Assembly: GCA_947650365.1 (NCBI GenBank)
Contig: OX393555.1
Coordinates: 12,896,340-12,960,339, forward strand
DNA length: 64,000 bases
Direction of reading: 5' to 3'
Origin: Chamaelirium japonicum
Taxonomy: Eukaryota > Streptophyta > Magnoliopsida > Liliales > Melanthiaceae
The first letter of the stretch is position 1. Each line of letters opens with the position of its first letter. Below, in pieces: positions 45,838 through 57,584 of this stretch. The notes beneath the pieces were generated by a model. That model was not told the DNA's origin. It made no database searches and saw only the letters and a list, made by a program, of their open reading frames with translations. Position numbers and translations under genes: made by a program.

Positions 45838-46826
45838 CATCATTCTAAAGAAGATCAAGGGCATTTGTAAATAGTCAAACAATTTACAAAATTTATATGA
45901 TTGGAAATCAAAAAGAGGACAATACAATATGCCTTTGAGTGATATAGGCTTACATATGAACACATAAAGTCAGATAAACATATGCACATACAGAGTCATA
46001 CACACATGTGCATACAGTGCATTCATGTACATACGCATATGTTCGACTAATTATTTGAACTCAGATGTTTTAAAATCTAAATGCTTCTGACTTGCAAAAT
46101 GGAGAATTTTTGTAGCACACATTTTTGTTTGATCTGATTCATTGTTTGGAAAACCCAAGCATATTACATTTTGGCCCATGTAGGTTTTGAGAACTTCTAG
46201 GGATATGCATTGTCACTGCTCCAAATGATATGCGAAGTCATAGATTCACTACTCTGATTTAGTTTAACTTCTATAGAAGTAAATGAGCATAATATTTTCC
46301 GGAGAAGTATCCCAGATTTATCAAGCAAAGGACAAAGCATAATCTTAGCAAAGTGTTTACAAACAGAAATACAATGAATGCAGTATATAAGGTTGAATTC
46401 GGATACCAAGTTGTTCAATAGGTTTGATGGGGAACAGGATCGAGGGTGCACAGATTTCGAGGAAAATCAGCTCAGGTGCGATGGTCTATGAAGACTCAGT
46501 TATTTTTACTGCTTTATTTGAGTATTTATTTAATATTTTCAGATTACTTAAATAGGGTATTTTCAGGACTTGATGTGCAAGTCATATTTTGCTTTATTTT
46601 AGTCCCGCATAGCTTGTGAAAGTCTAGGGATGTAAACCGGCCTATTATATGAAGGCTCAATCTCTTTTGTTGTTGACAACGAATGAATAGATTAATGAAA
46701 ACTTTCTTTCTGTTCCTGATGAAAGGATGAAAACCCTCCCTCGTTGGGTGAGGACTGGGTTCATTCATATGATAGCAGTAAAACAAGCTAAAAAAAAATA
46801 TGTATTTTTCTATGGGCAATAAAACT
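45838..46826. other. Intergenic / PPR 3' flank
   Basis: No gene recognised. The part nearest 46826 is the 3' untranslated flank of the minus-strand PPR gene. Short open frames here match nothing. Confidence 0.5.
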
Positions 46827-49397
46827 TCAAGTCACTACCTGCTTGTTGGAGTCCATATGCGTTGGATATATAAAGTCTGGTTGGGGAACATAGCCTTCTT
46901 CTCTAAGCTCGAGAAGGAGGCTCTTCAAGGACAGGTAAATATGTCCTGAGTCTGGGTGGCTTCTGTCTGCTGCACCAAACATATGACTCGTACTGTTGAT
47001 CTCGATCCAGCTGATGCCTGGAAATTTCTGCACCTTCCTGTCCTTCATCAAGCTCCGTACACTTTTAACTCCCTCCCACCGACCAGCAACTGCATGAATG
47101 TTTGACAATAGCACATAGTATCCAGAGTTTTGTGGATCCAACTTGAAGAGGTGTTTCGAAGCAATCTCAGCAAGCTCAATGTTGCGATAAACACGACAAG
47201 CTCCGAGCAATGCACCCCAAATACCAGCATCCGGTTCGAGTGGCATACTTGTTATGAAGTGCAACGCCTCGTTCAATCGTCCAGCACGGCCAAATAGGTC
47301 AACCATGCAAGCATAATGCTCCATCCGAGCCAGAATTCCGTATTCCTCACTCATGCGACGAAAAAATTGAAATCCGTCCTCAACTTGACCAGCATGACCA
47401 CACGCAGATATTAGGGCAAGAAAGGTTATATGATCTGGCTGAAATCCTGCTTCTTGCATCTGCTGAAACAAACTTAATGCATCGTTAACAAGACCATGAG
47501 TCCCATAAGCCGCGATAATGCTATTCCAGGATACATCATTCTTCTCGCGCATTAAATCAAAGACACAACGAGCTGTGTCCAGATGCCCACATTTGGCATA
47601 CATATCTATGAGGGCACTCTCGGCCAATATGTCTGAACTCAAAGGACCTCTCATCATGAAACCATGGATCTCCTTCCCATAATGTAATGCAGGTAAACTT
47701 GCACATGCTGATAGAGCGGAGGATATGGCGACACAGTCGTATGTCATTCCTTCTGCTCCCATTTGGCGGAAAAGACTAATAGCATCTTCTGGTTGCCCAT
47801 TTTGGCTAAAGCTCGAAATCACTGAGTTCCATGCCACGGCATCCCTATTGGACATCTTGGTAAAAATCTGATGGCCAAGATCAAGCCTCCCACATTTAGC
47901 ATACATATCCATTAGTGCACTTTCCAAGTAGCATCTCCCATCGAATGCATTCTTAAGAACATAGCCATGTAACTCCTTTCCCAATCTGAAAGCAGTCAAA
48001 CATGAACAAGCTGGAAAAATGCTAGCTATTGTGATGGAATTGGGCTTCAGTTGTGCCTTCAGTAACTGCCGGAAAATCTTCAAAGCATCATGGCTCAACC
48101 CATTGAGCACATAGCCAGATATCATCGCACTACAAATAACTACATCCATCGTTGCAGTAGCGTCGAAAGTATTTTGTGCCATTGTTACAGCTTTGCACTT
48201 AAAATATATATCAATAAGTGCACTCTTCAAGAATGCATCCATACACACCCCATTCCTCGTGATATAAGCATGGATCTCCTTACCTTGATTTAGACTGGAT
48301 GAGTCGGAGAGAGCTGGCAGCAAACTCGCAAGTGTGATAGCATCCGGCTTGACACCAGCAGCTTGCATCTGATAGAACAAATCTAGGGCTTCATATCCGA
48401 GTCCATTCTGAACATACCCAGAGATCATCCCGTTCCAAGTCACCAAATCAGCTTGTGGCATCAAATTAAACAACTTACTCGCATCGCACAAGCATCGGCA
48501 TTTCGAGTACATGGCTAACAGTGTGTTAGCCACCGATGCCTCCAAATCCAACCCGCACCTAATTGTGAGCCCGTGAAGCTGAGTACCATACTCAATCATT
48601 GCTTGCGCGGCACAGATAGACAACACGCACGCAAATGATACGCAATTTGGTTCAGTCTCCGACTTTCTCATGGTATGGAAGAGCCCGATTGCATTCCCTG
48701 TGTCCCCATGTCTCACATACCCATCAATCATAACGTTCCACAAAACACAATCTCTTTCAGACATTTCGTCAAACACCCTTCTTGCCTCATCGATAAGATT
48801 GTTCTCTGCGTACATCTTGATCAAAGAGCTTCCTACAAAGAGATCAGGTTCCAAACCAATGCAACAAATGGTCTTGTGAATCAACCTACCCAACCCTACA
48901 GCTGATAAACCGCAGCAAGCCTTGATTGCATAAGGGAAAGTATATTTATCTGGCGTGGCACCGGCGCACCACATCTTGAAATAGAACAGTAAAGCAAATT
49001 CAAATAAACCCATCATGGTGAATCCCCTGATCATCCAATTCCAAGGCAAAGACGACCCCCTTTCCATCCGGAAGAACACGTTCTTGGCATCCGTGAAGCT
49101 TCTGCAGAGCACATACATGCCCAAAACTTCGGCGCGCAGAGCATCCACGTTAACTCCGTTGACGACGATCTGAGCATGAGCTCGGCGGCCTTTCCAGAGA
49201 TCGGAAGGGTCGCGACAGGCTTTCAGGATTGAAATGAACCGATCCACCAAGTTCACCTCTGGTCTTTGGGGAATTTCATCGAACACTGTGGAGGTGATGG
49301 CCGATCTGCAGACCGTACGATCAGGTTTGAACCGAGATGCAGAGATGTAAGGAGAGCGTCTGCAAATTAGAAGCAGATTATTTCCATGCATTACCAT
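46827..49397 (-). CDS. Pentatricopeptide repeat protein, PLS/E class, At4g21300-like
   Basis: 856 codons, no intron. After an organelle-type N-terminus come about twenty PPR motifs in P-L-S alternation (for example VLWNVMIDGYVRHGDTGNAI, ALIDMYAKCGRLDLG, VAWNSVISSFSQNGQPEDAI). An E/E+ type C-terminus follows (IWGALLGACRVYRNIELAE, SGYYVLLSNIHAVAGRWEGV, PGISWIEINSTSHMFGAADR, then HPDSGHIYLSLKSLLLELRE). No DYW deaminase domain follows. Order and sequence resemble Arabidopsis At4g21300 (857 residues by memory), so near-complete orthology is likely. Such proteins bind organellar RNA and those with E domains usually serve C-to-U editing with a DYW partner; its target is unknown. Start: Met at 49397 or the in-frame Met two codons later. 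A uORF lies just upstream. Codon use is ordinary and no breaks are seen. Confidence 0.95.
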   Translation of the reverse strand: MVMHGNNLLLICRRSPYISASRFKPDRTVCRSAITSTVFDEIPQRPEVNLVDRFISILKACRDPSDLWKGRRAHAQIVVNGVNVDALRAEVLGMYVLCRSFTDAKNVFFRMERGSSLPWNWMIRGFTMMGLFEFALLFYFKMWCAGATPDKYTFPYAIKACCGLSAVGLGRLIHKTICCIGLEPDLFVGSSLIKMYAENNLIDEARRVFDEMSERDCVLWNVMIDGYVRHGDTGNAIGLFHTMRKSETEPNCVSFACVLSICAAQAMIEYGTQLHGLTIRCGLDLEASVANTLLAMYSKCRCLCDASKLFNLMPQADLVTWNGMISGYVQNGLGYEALDLFYQMQAAGVKPDAITLASLLPALSDSSSLNQGKEIHAYITRNGVCMDAFLKSALIDIYFKCKAVTMAQNTFDATATMDVVICSAMISGYVLNGLSHDALKIFRQLLKAQLKPNSITIASIFPACSCLTAFRLGKELHGYVLKNAFDGRCYLESALMDMYAKCGRLDLGHQIFTKMSNRDAVAWNSVISSFSQNGQPEDAISLFRQMGAEGMTYDCVAISSALSACASLPALHYGKEIHGFMMRGPLSSDILAESALIDMYAKCGHLDTARCVFDLMREKNDVSWNSIIAAYGTHGLVNDALSLFQQMQEAGFQPDHITFLALISACGHAGQVEDGFQFFRRMSEEYGILARMEHYACMVDLFGRAGRLNEALHFITSMPLEPDAGIWGALLGACRVYRNIELAEIASKHLFKLDPQNSGYYVLLSNIHAVAGRWEGVKSVRSLMKDRKVQKFPGISWIEINSTSHMFGAADRSHPDSGHIYLSLKSLLLELREEGYVPQPDFIYPTHMDSNKQVVT

Positions 49398-49442
49398 AGA
49401 GAGGAGTGGTACCCAGTTGCCGACGTACTGTGTAGCCCCTCC

Positions 49443-49472
49443 TTAATGTGTATTATTTCCATGCATTACCAT
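49443..49472 (-). CDS. uORF duplicating the PPR start (MVMHGNNTH)
   Basis: A 28-bp direct repeat (49377-49404 and 49452-49479, spacing 75 bp) places a second copy of the PPR start region upstream. Read on the minus strand it gives a nine-codon uORF, MVMHGNNTH, identical to the PPR N-terminus for seven residues. It ends 45 nt before the main ATG. If transcribed it could lower translation of the PPR. Confidence 0.5.
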   Translation of the reverse strand: MVMHGNNTH

Positions 49473-49479
49473 AGAGAGG

Positions 49480-52400
49480 TGGGGTTTAATGTGTGAGAGG
49501 TCCCTGACAACAGATCTATCTCGTGAACAGGGCATCTTAAAGTTTTATTTAGCCTAAAATCTGTCTTTTTTGATAAATCCGAAACTATCCCCTCGCTTTC
49601 TTCTTCCATCTCTCTCGAGCAGCTCAGACAGCAGCAACTACAGCAAGACAGCGGGGGCAACGACGAACAGCTTCGGCAATGGTGGCATTCGGTTCCGGGT
49701 TTGGTTGAGGACCCTAGGTCTAAGGTTCATCCCATAGCCTGTAGACCTTAGGGTTAGGGTTAGGGTCGGTTCAGTTCGGCAGCGGCTCTAGCGGCAGCAT
49801 TCGGTGTTTGGTTCGGTGGCAGCGAGCAGCTCTAGTTTGGTGGCGGCGAGTAACTTCGGCGGACTTCGACGGATTCACTGGTTCGGTGACATGGCAAAAG
49901 AAAATTTGAAATGCTATGGAGGGAATTTTCGTCCACAGCATTTCAAAGTCCTTAGGCTAAACCGATCTCTTTATCGGGGACGATTCACTAAGTCCCCCTT
50001 TTTTTTATTGATGACAAGTTTGCACTCCCAATATAGGACTGCAACTTTGGTGAGTTGTATCGGAGGCCAACCTGAGTTTTGGACGGGTTTAGGTTGATTT
50101 ATGTGAAGATTGGGTTGGGTTAGGGTTGAAAAAATATAATCAAAGTTGAATTTGGATCGGGCTCAGGTTGAGGGGTCAGGCAACCTGAATCTGAGTACTC
50201 ATATATGTTTGTGAGCATGTGATATTTAGGTAGCAATCACAGCCATCCCGAGTGCTCATATTTTGAGGGGCCACAATCACAACCATCCATTTCACCTAGC
50301 CCCATATTATTTATTTGTTTCTCTTTTTTATCAATTAAAGACATTATTTGATGATCTAGTAAATTGCATGGATAGAAATGCAACAAAAGTTATATGATAG
50401 TGTTAGCAAGTATAAGTTCTTTTTTGTTTTTTATCTTCTTCAAATGTCAGAATTTTAAACAACGATTAAAATAAGTATGAACGAACTTGCATATCCTGAC
50501 GCCCATCTTACCAACATGGGCTAACCTGGGCTTGAAAATTTTTGCTTCGGTTGGGCTTGGGGCTGGGCATCTCTGGTTGGAGGCTAGGTTGGGTTAGGAT
50601 TGAGGGTTTTAGTACTTGGGTTGGGCTTGGGTTGACTCCTAACCTGACCCAAACTGCCTGAGTTGTAGCCCTATCTCTACACCCCACCTACTTCCTCTCC
50701 TTCATGCCCCACCTCCTTCCTCCCCTCCGAAATAAACGGACAATGGGTTCAAAATGGTGCTCCAACAAGCTCAATGTATACTTCAAATTCACTATTGCTC
50801 TAGCTGTAGCTAGTGAATGGAGATGGAAGGTTTGAAAGTGGGCCTCACAATTTGAATAAAACGCTTTGTGTAGTTTTCCAAGTAGCTCCCGTAAGAGTTT
50901 GAAGTGAGATAGCTGAACGGATGAGCATTTTGTTGTTTCAAGAAAAAAATAGGGAGAGATTGAGGAGCCTGTTGGATTGCTTTTCAATCCCCACCCCATA
51001 ATTTGCCTACATGGTAGGTAGGAGCTCTAAGAATAGGAAAGGCACATAGGAGCCTGTTGGAGATGCTCTGAGATAGGGTAAGAGTTGGTGGGATATGAGG
51101 TGGGGTAAGTGGAGGTGGGCTTGACATCCAAAAAAATTTATGGGTAAGGGGAGGGGAAACATAGGGAAGCAGGCTATATTAAGTAATTTTGGCATGTGAA
51201 TAAAATTACCATTTAGTTACTCATCGAGTTCAAAATTTGGTTTACTTGACCCACTGTGATAAGTTTACATGCCTCCAATTGATAGCTCAAATGGTAAGAC
51301 ATGTGTAATCAAGGGTCTCGTTCAAGGGTTCAAATAAATGCAACCACTATGTAGCGGCAAGCCTCTCCCTCGCCTTAGTGGAGAGCCTTCCAGTGGGATT
51401 ATTAAAACTCCTGTATTTCTCTTGCACTTGTGGCGAGTTTCTATCTTTGATCTATCTTGTGTAAGCGCTCTAACACAATATTAGTGATTTTTAAGATGTT
51501 TTTGAAATTTTAACTCTTAATTAAGGTCCCCCACATTGGTATTGTATCTGCAATAATTATGTCCCATTGTACACTCAAATAGCCATTTCAAATGTTTTCT
51601 TTTGCACCTATGAGTGCTAGTTTCATTATTCATTAGTGAGTTTTTTTTTGATATTTTTAAAAATTTTAACTCTTAATTTTACTGAAGAAAACAATTAAAA
51701 TAATTCTTGCAATCTAAAACTAAATGGTTCATATCATGGTCCATGCAAAAATGAAAAATACTAGCAAGTAAAATTAAATTAGTATTTCTATACAAAAAAG
51801 GAAGTCCCTAACCAAAGGACTCCCTATTCTTTTTTCTTTCCTTTTTAGATAATAGAAATACACTAGGGACTCCCTTCTTTTTTTTTATTGTTGGGGGAGA
51901 AATGGCATTTCCCCCAAAAAAAATTAGGGACCCACTTTTTGGAACAACTCCAAGGAACTCCCTATGAAAACTTTTACTAACATCCCACAATACTTCCTTT
52001 CCATCCCTTTTCTATTATATTATTGGGACGGAAAAATCCTTATCATCAACTCTTTCTCCCTCCTTTGCCTATACAGGTTACCCACCCACCATCATGCCCC
52101 ATGCAAGTCACCGTCTGTCGGGAGAAAAGAGAGAGGAGGGCTTTGCCTGCAGAAGTATATAACAATGGTGGGCGGTGAGTAGGAAGGGGAGGAGGAAGAG
52201 GATCATGAAAGAGGAGGGGAAGGGGGATGAATAGGAGGAGGGAAGAGGAGAGGAGGAAGATGAGGAGGGTAAGAAGGAGGAGAAAGGGAGGGAGGACGAC
52301 GGCGGGAAGTGACGAGACAACATCAGGCGGCCTGGAGCGGGTGAGTGAGGAGGAGGACATGGGTGGGAAGAAGGAATTGGGGGGTGGTAAGGAGGAGGGA

Positions 52401-52600
52401 GGAGGGGAAGATGAGGGTGGAGGCAAAAGAGGAGGGGAAGTTGGAGGCGGAAGAGGAAGGAGGGCGGGGGTGGGGAGCAGCATCGGGTAGCCTAGACCGA
52501 GCGAATGAAGGGGCCGACCAGGTTGACAGGAGGGAATTGGGAATGATAAAATAGAAGAACATTTTAATGGGTGGGATGAGAGGGTTGTGGGGTGGCAATA
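49480..52600. other. Intergenic with repetitive GGTTGGG-type DNA
   Basis: No supported gene. Near 49746-49763 TTAGGGTTAGGGTTAGGG occurs (telobox-like, minus-strand AACCCTAA). At 50030-50680 GGTTGGGTTAGG text is bounded by TAGGACTGCAACT and AGTTGTAGCCCTA, weak hAT-MITE-like ends without a clear target duplication. At 52180-52490 there is a GGAGGA-rich purine tract whose frames on both strands are artefacts. Confidence 0.5.
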
Positions 52601-52628
52601 CCCCCCCCCCCCCCCCCCCCCCCCCCCC
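52601..52628. repeat. C28 homopolymer
   Basis: Twenty-eight consecutive C residues following GGTGGCAATA. Confidence 0.95.
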
Positions 52629-53689
52629 TCTCTTATTATTTGAAATGACCAAATACCCCTTTGTTATTCCTATGTCGATTGCAGCAGAGTTTATGGTTTC
52701 CAATCGTCAAAATAGCGAACATAACATTTGGTGAGCTCAAACGGGTTTTGGTTTATAATTAAGAGAGCGTTTGGCAAGGCTGTTTACTTATTAGTAGAGC
52801 TTTTTCCGAAAGAGATTAAAAGAAGTTTTGTTGAAAAAGCTCACCTTACAAGTAAAACTTGTTTGGCAAATATTTTTTAAAAAGCTCTTAAAAAATATAA
52901 GTGTGTTTGGTAAATCTTTTATTTGCATAGCTTATTAAAGGGCAATATTGCCTTTTTTTAGTAGAGCTTATTTTTATAGATTGTTCGGTGGAACCATTCA
53001 AATAAACTCTTATATGTTTTTTTTATACAGACCGTTTGTAGAGAGAAAGATGTGCAAATTGTTCATAGAGAGAGAAAGTTGTGCATACTCCTTGTATAGA
53101 GAAAGATATATCCAAGACAGTTTATTAAGAGAGAAAAATGTGCATCAGAAAATTAAACATTTTCTAGAGAGAGAAATAGTCAGCAAGTGTGTAGTTTCTA
53201 GAGAGAAAAAGATGTCAATATAACTTAAAAGCTTTAAAGAATGGAGTTCACATTTTTTCTTTTGCCTTTAGAGATTAATCTTTTTCCCTCCTCCTTTACC
53301 CAACAGGGAATTCATATCCTATGTAGAGATTAACATTTTTCTCTCCACCTTTACCCAGTAGGGAATTCATATCATATGTAGGGATAAACCTTTTTTCCTT
53401 CTCCTTTACCGGTGCTTGGGATTGGCAATGCAAAGCTAGTTATAACTCTATATTGGCAGAGTTAAAAAAAGTGTCCCTCCTGCGAAACCAAAAAATCTCA
53501 TTAAAATTTATCATTGAGAATAGTAGAATAATCAAAAGTTTTAATAGTAGTTTATCATCTTGATTGGGGACCAAAGGAGTCGAGTTCTCTCCCAACTTTT
53601 TACTACAAAGATAAAAGTGATTGTGAAACATTAAAGGAGTAGGACATTGAAGATAGTGAAATCTCACTCAGATAGTATAATTTTTTCCA

Positions 53690-54210
53690 TACCAACAAGT
53701 GTTGCCAAGAATCATACAGAGTCATCCCCCAATTTTTGCATACCAACATGTGTTGCCAAGCCTTATGCTCATATAGAACCAGTTTTTGCATCAAAACCCA
53801 AGCGCCAATTTTAATTTTTGCATAGAATCAGGTATGTGAATTGTCTCAAACCCCAAATATCACCAACAGGTGAAATAATCCAGAATATAGGCCTTAACTA
53901 ACATATGCAGTTTTTGCATATAACTAATAGAGAACGGTACAAAATAATAAAAGATAGCTATCTATAAGCAAGAAGAAAGTTATCTATAACATGAATCATA
54001 TGTCCAAAATTTTGCCAAGCCACATACTCACGCAGAATAAGTTTTTGCATCTTTTCTTAATCGCCGAATTCAACTTTTGCATCACATGAAAATAATTTTT
54101 TGCTTCAAATCCCAAACGTTATCAGTTTTTGCATAAAACCAATTGAGACTGATGCACAATAATAAAAGACAACTATTTTATAAGCAGAACGATCAGGTTC
54201 AGTTTTTGAA
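53690..54210. repeat. Degenerate TTTTTGCAT-phased repeats
   Basis: At least eight occurrences of (A/G)(A/G)TTTTTGCAT(A/C)AAA-like text, several preceded by GTGTTGCCAAG and CATACCAACA. The units are diverged, with irregular spacing of roughly 40-110 bp. Confidence 0.6.
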
Positions 54211-54856
54211 TAAAAATATATGTACAACTATAGGTTCAACAACTATTATAATAATAAAAGAAGCAATATGTTCAATCAAAAAGAATGAATAAACATATAT
54301 ATGCATAGGAACCACCCATGCTCATTTGACAAATAGAACTAAAAGAAGTAAAATTAAAAATATTAAAAAAATAATAGTGATACAGACACATCTACAACAT
54401 CTAAGATGCAACCACTCATGTTGACGGCTACCCACCATCAAGGATGATGCAATTGGCCTCGTCTGAGATTCAACAGGCGCAACAAAATGGTGTGCATCAA
54501 CCCAAATGAAGCATCTCTTATGATCCTATAAAAATATAAATAAGTTGTAAGAATTTTATTTAATCTTCAAAGTTTAAATAATACAAAATTACCTCGTAGA
54601 CTGGACATATATAAAATCATCTACCATAATTTTTTTTTATTTTAGCCATATGCATAACCATTTCTTATCGCCCTCAAAAGCACATAACTGGATGAACCCA
54701 TTTTGAAATCATTCTATTACATAAAATAGGTCCCATTAGAAAATGCATCAGTTCACCAAACAAGTTCATCTGTCGACTACATATTACGTCATAAAAAGAA
54801 AATATGCAATAAAGTTTAATAATTAAATAAGTCATTTGCAATAGCATCGCTAACTA

Positions 54857-55135
54857 CATTCATCCCATCTCTCTGCCTCCATAGTTATAGTGTGGGTGTC
54901 TTCATTATATCCTATTCCAGTTTGTGAAATTAACTTTTTTCACACATTATATTGTTTTTTTATAGTATCTCAGATATTCTTAAATTATCTCTGATCATAC
55001 TTGAATCATGTCTTTGCTTCGAAAGACTCCCAAACTTTCTTCCAAGCGGTAGCCTTAAGATTTGTGCATGATAATCTTCCTACTTAAACTTGATCTATGC
55101 ATAACTCAACGAATATTTTCTTGGTTTCATGTGTT
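54857..55135 (-). pseudogene. Myb/SANT-like DNA-binding domain pseudogene
   Basis: On the minus strand, ETKKIFVELCIDQV then GRLSCTNLKATAWKKVWESF, FKYDQR, KKLISQTGIGYNEDTHTIT and AERWDE follow the order of the plant Myb/SANT-like domain (Myb_DNA-bind_3). That domain is found in PIF/Harbinger-linked and L10-interacting MYB-like proteins, whose pattern includes 'W....F.......Y....LK..W'. Stops interrupt it at least four times. It is the only coding relic in the candidate Harbinger element. Confidence 0.6.
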
Positions 55136-55618
55136 CATATCACACGATTCTTTTCTTCCAACTTCCTAAAAGAATGGAAGATTCCACATATGTCATTCCT
55201 TAATTGTATCGTGTTCTAGATTATATTCAATCCGATGTTAAAGCAAAATGACAGCACACAACTCATTAACTATGTTTGATGTCCTTAATACAGATATTCA
55301 ATCCAAACATGATTAAAAAACTTATTAACATATTTGTGACAGAACAAGTAGGAGAACATAAGATGTATTGCCTAGATGATGAAATAAAGGTGACAATATA
55401 GACACAATGTATATAAAAAATAAACATCATAAGGTGAGAGATATAAGCATCAATTGAAATATCTCAACAAGTATGAAACCACAATCTTAACATAAGTGTC
55501 ATAGATCTAAAAATAAATATGTATGAAAAATATTATAGATCAAAACAATCTAATCTAAACAGAATCGTCATAGACCTAAACAGAAATATGTATGAGAAAC
55601 AAGTAATAGATCAATTGG

Positions 55619-55895
55619 TATAAATCAAAAGTCTTTAAAAATATCATAGATCTAGATAATGTAAACAAAAATCCTAATCGGATAAATCAAAAGCTCCAAA
55701 TAATAACCATAGATTCTCCAAACAAATTTCTAATCGGATAAATCAAAAGCCCCAAAAAATAATACTAGATTTTCCAAACGAGATCCTAATCGGATAAATC
55801 AAAAGCCCCAAAAAATAACCCTGGATTCCCCAAACAAAACCCTAATCGGATAAATCAAGAGCCCAAAAATCAAAACCCTAGATTCCTTACGCAGT
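55619..55895. repeat. 56-bp tandem repeats, about 4.5 copies
   Basis: TAATCGGATAAATCAA recurs at 55675, 55731, 55787 and 55843, exactly 56 bp apart, each unit with AAAGCCCCAAA and CTAGATT blocks. A more diverged unit precedes them. Confidence 0.88.
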
Positions 55896-56042
55896 AAGAG
55901 AGAGATGGAGATGAGATTCAAAGAGAGAAAAAGAAAATATATAACTTTTTCAGTTCAGATAGTCGGGATGAGGGAAGAAAAATAGATCCTTAAACCTGCG
56001 AAATGAAGGGACAAGATCAGAGGGTGTTGTCGTCGAGGTTGA

Positions 56043-56064
56043 GAGAGAGAGAGAGAGAGAGAGA
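56043..56064. repeat. (GA)n microsatellite
   Basis: About 22 bp of GA repeat after GGTT. Confidence 0.85.
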
Positions 56065-56267
56065 TGATCATCGACAACGACATATTTATGGACGAGAACA
56101 GAGTGCCGTCGGAGACCTTCCCGGTTGTTTCAGAAAAGATAAATTCGATTCATCCAAATCCATTATAAACCTATGTAACTTTGTTAAAATTTTGAAGGTA
56201 AAAAGGTCAATAGAATCCAATTACCCGATTTTGATTAAAAACTGCTTATTGGGTGGAAAAAAAAAAA

Positions 56268-57396
56268 GAAAAATTTTATTCATACCCCATAAATCTGTAA
56301 TTAGCCCCCATTTCCAACAAACTTGAACGCACCCCATTTTTTTTTTCATACCCCATTCCTATCCCAAAAATACCCTTCCCCCTTACACCCCACCTTCAAT
56401 ACACCCCAGTTAAATGGCCCGCCCCAACTTGATTATACCCCAATCAAACACATACCCCCTTAAATATACCCCAATTATATGCACTCTTGAATACACCCCA
56501 CTCTTAAATAAATCCCATGCAGTTGGCTGATACTTGAAGGCACAAGTAGAGCTGCAACTTGGGCGGGCCAACCTGAACCCAACCCGATTCCAACCCGAAC
56601 CCAACCCGAATTTGGGTGGGCTAATCCGAGCCCAACCCGAATTATTTCTCCTCGACCCGACAAGACCCAACACGAAATTAGCGGGTCTGGGACAAGGCTA
56701 AACGGGTTCGGGTCGTAAACGGGTCGACACGATAGACCCGTTTAATAAACGGATCGGGTCCGGGTTTAGGGTCTGGACACGGTAGACCCGGGAAGACCCG
56801 TTTAGTATTCAAAGGGTTGTGTCGGGTCGGGTCTACCAGCAATCCAATACTATAATATATAATACCAGTGGGTCTTTCGGGTCAGGTCGATTCAAGTCGG
56901 ATTGGGTCGGATCGGGTCAACTGAATAGATCCGGGTGGTAAACGGGTCTTACCGGGTCTTATCGTGTCTACCTATTTATTAACGAGTCAGGTACGGGTTT
57001 AGGATCTAGACAGGATTAGTTAAACGGGTCGGGTCCAGGTCTAGGGGTTTTGGACACGACACGAAACTAGACACGACACGAACCCGACACGACTCATTGC
57101 CACCCCTAGCTGCAACTTGGACGGGCCAACCCGAACCCAACCCGACTTTGGACGGGTTAACCCGAATCCACCCCGCACAACCCGGCCAATCCGACGGGTT
57201 GGCCTTGGGCTAAGTTTAAACAAACATTCGGTTGGTTTGGGGGTACAAAAGACGCTGAGCAGGGGCTTTGGGGTTTGGGGTACAAAAAAAAAAAAAAGGG
57301 CATTGTTGGTATTAAAGGATTGTTGAGTAAGTTATTGAGAAACGCCAGGGATATGGGGGCTAATTACAGATTTTTTGGGTATGAATAAAATTTCCC
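56268..57396. mobile_element. TACCCC-family TIR element, copy 2
   Basis: Same termini and interior as 7272-8755 (AAATTTTATTCATACCCCAT at left, GGGTATGAATAAAATTTCCC at right) but shorter, lacking the nested hAT MITE and the duplicated block. No coding capacity. Confidence 0.78.
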
Positions 57397-57577
57397 AAAA
57401 AAAAACTGTTTAAACCTGTATTGCCAAACACAACCTAAGATCCAGACCGTTAGCTAGTGTGTGTTTTATTTGGTAAGAATGACCGACAGTGTAGAACCAC
57501 ACTATCCCACAGTTCTATTTTACTTGAGGAAGAGAGACGGTAAGCTTACCTGTAGGTCGTCTGATCCAACGTTTGTC

Positions 57578-57584
57578 GATAAGG
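57578..57584 (+). promoter_or_regulatory. I-box (GATAAGG) upstream of the lumenal protein gene
   Basis: GATAAGG, a light-regulation-type I-box, lies 63 bp before the start codon. No clear TATA box is seen; many photosynthesis genes lack one. Use is inferred from position. Confidence 0.35.

Larger units (their letters stand above)
52763..57435 (-). mobile_element. Probable PIF/Harbinger element with nested insertion
   Basis: The left end GAGAGCGTTTGGCAAGGCTG and the complement of the right end (GGTTGTGTTTGGCAATACAG) share a GTTTGGCAA core, 13 of 20 bases. TAA flanks both sides (52760-52762 and 57436-57438), the usual PIF/Harbinger duplication. A dead Myb/SANT-like gene on the minus strand inside fits this superfamily's second protein. 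No DDE transposase was recognised. The TACCCC-family element at 56268-57396 is inserted near the right end. Boundaries are inference. Confidence 0.45.

Noticed and set aside
49746..49763. Interstitial telomere repeat (TTAGGG three times)
   Set aside because: Only three units; on the minus strand it is AACCCTAA, a common plant promoter telobox. Not a telomere.
50030..50680. hAT MITE with TAGG(A/G)CT(G/A)CAACT ends
   Set aside because: Ends are only loosely similar and no 8-bp duplication could be matched, so it is left as repetitive DNA.
52046..52703. Pro/Ser-rich and Glu/Gly-rich frames around the purine tract
   Set aside because: Translation of GGAGGA-type low-complexity DNA on both strands.
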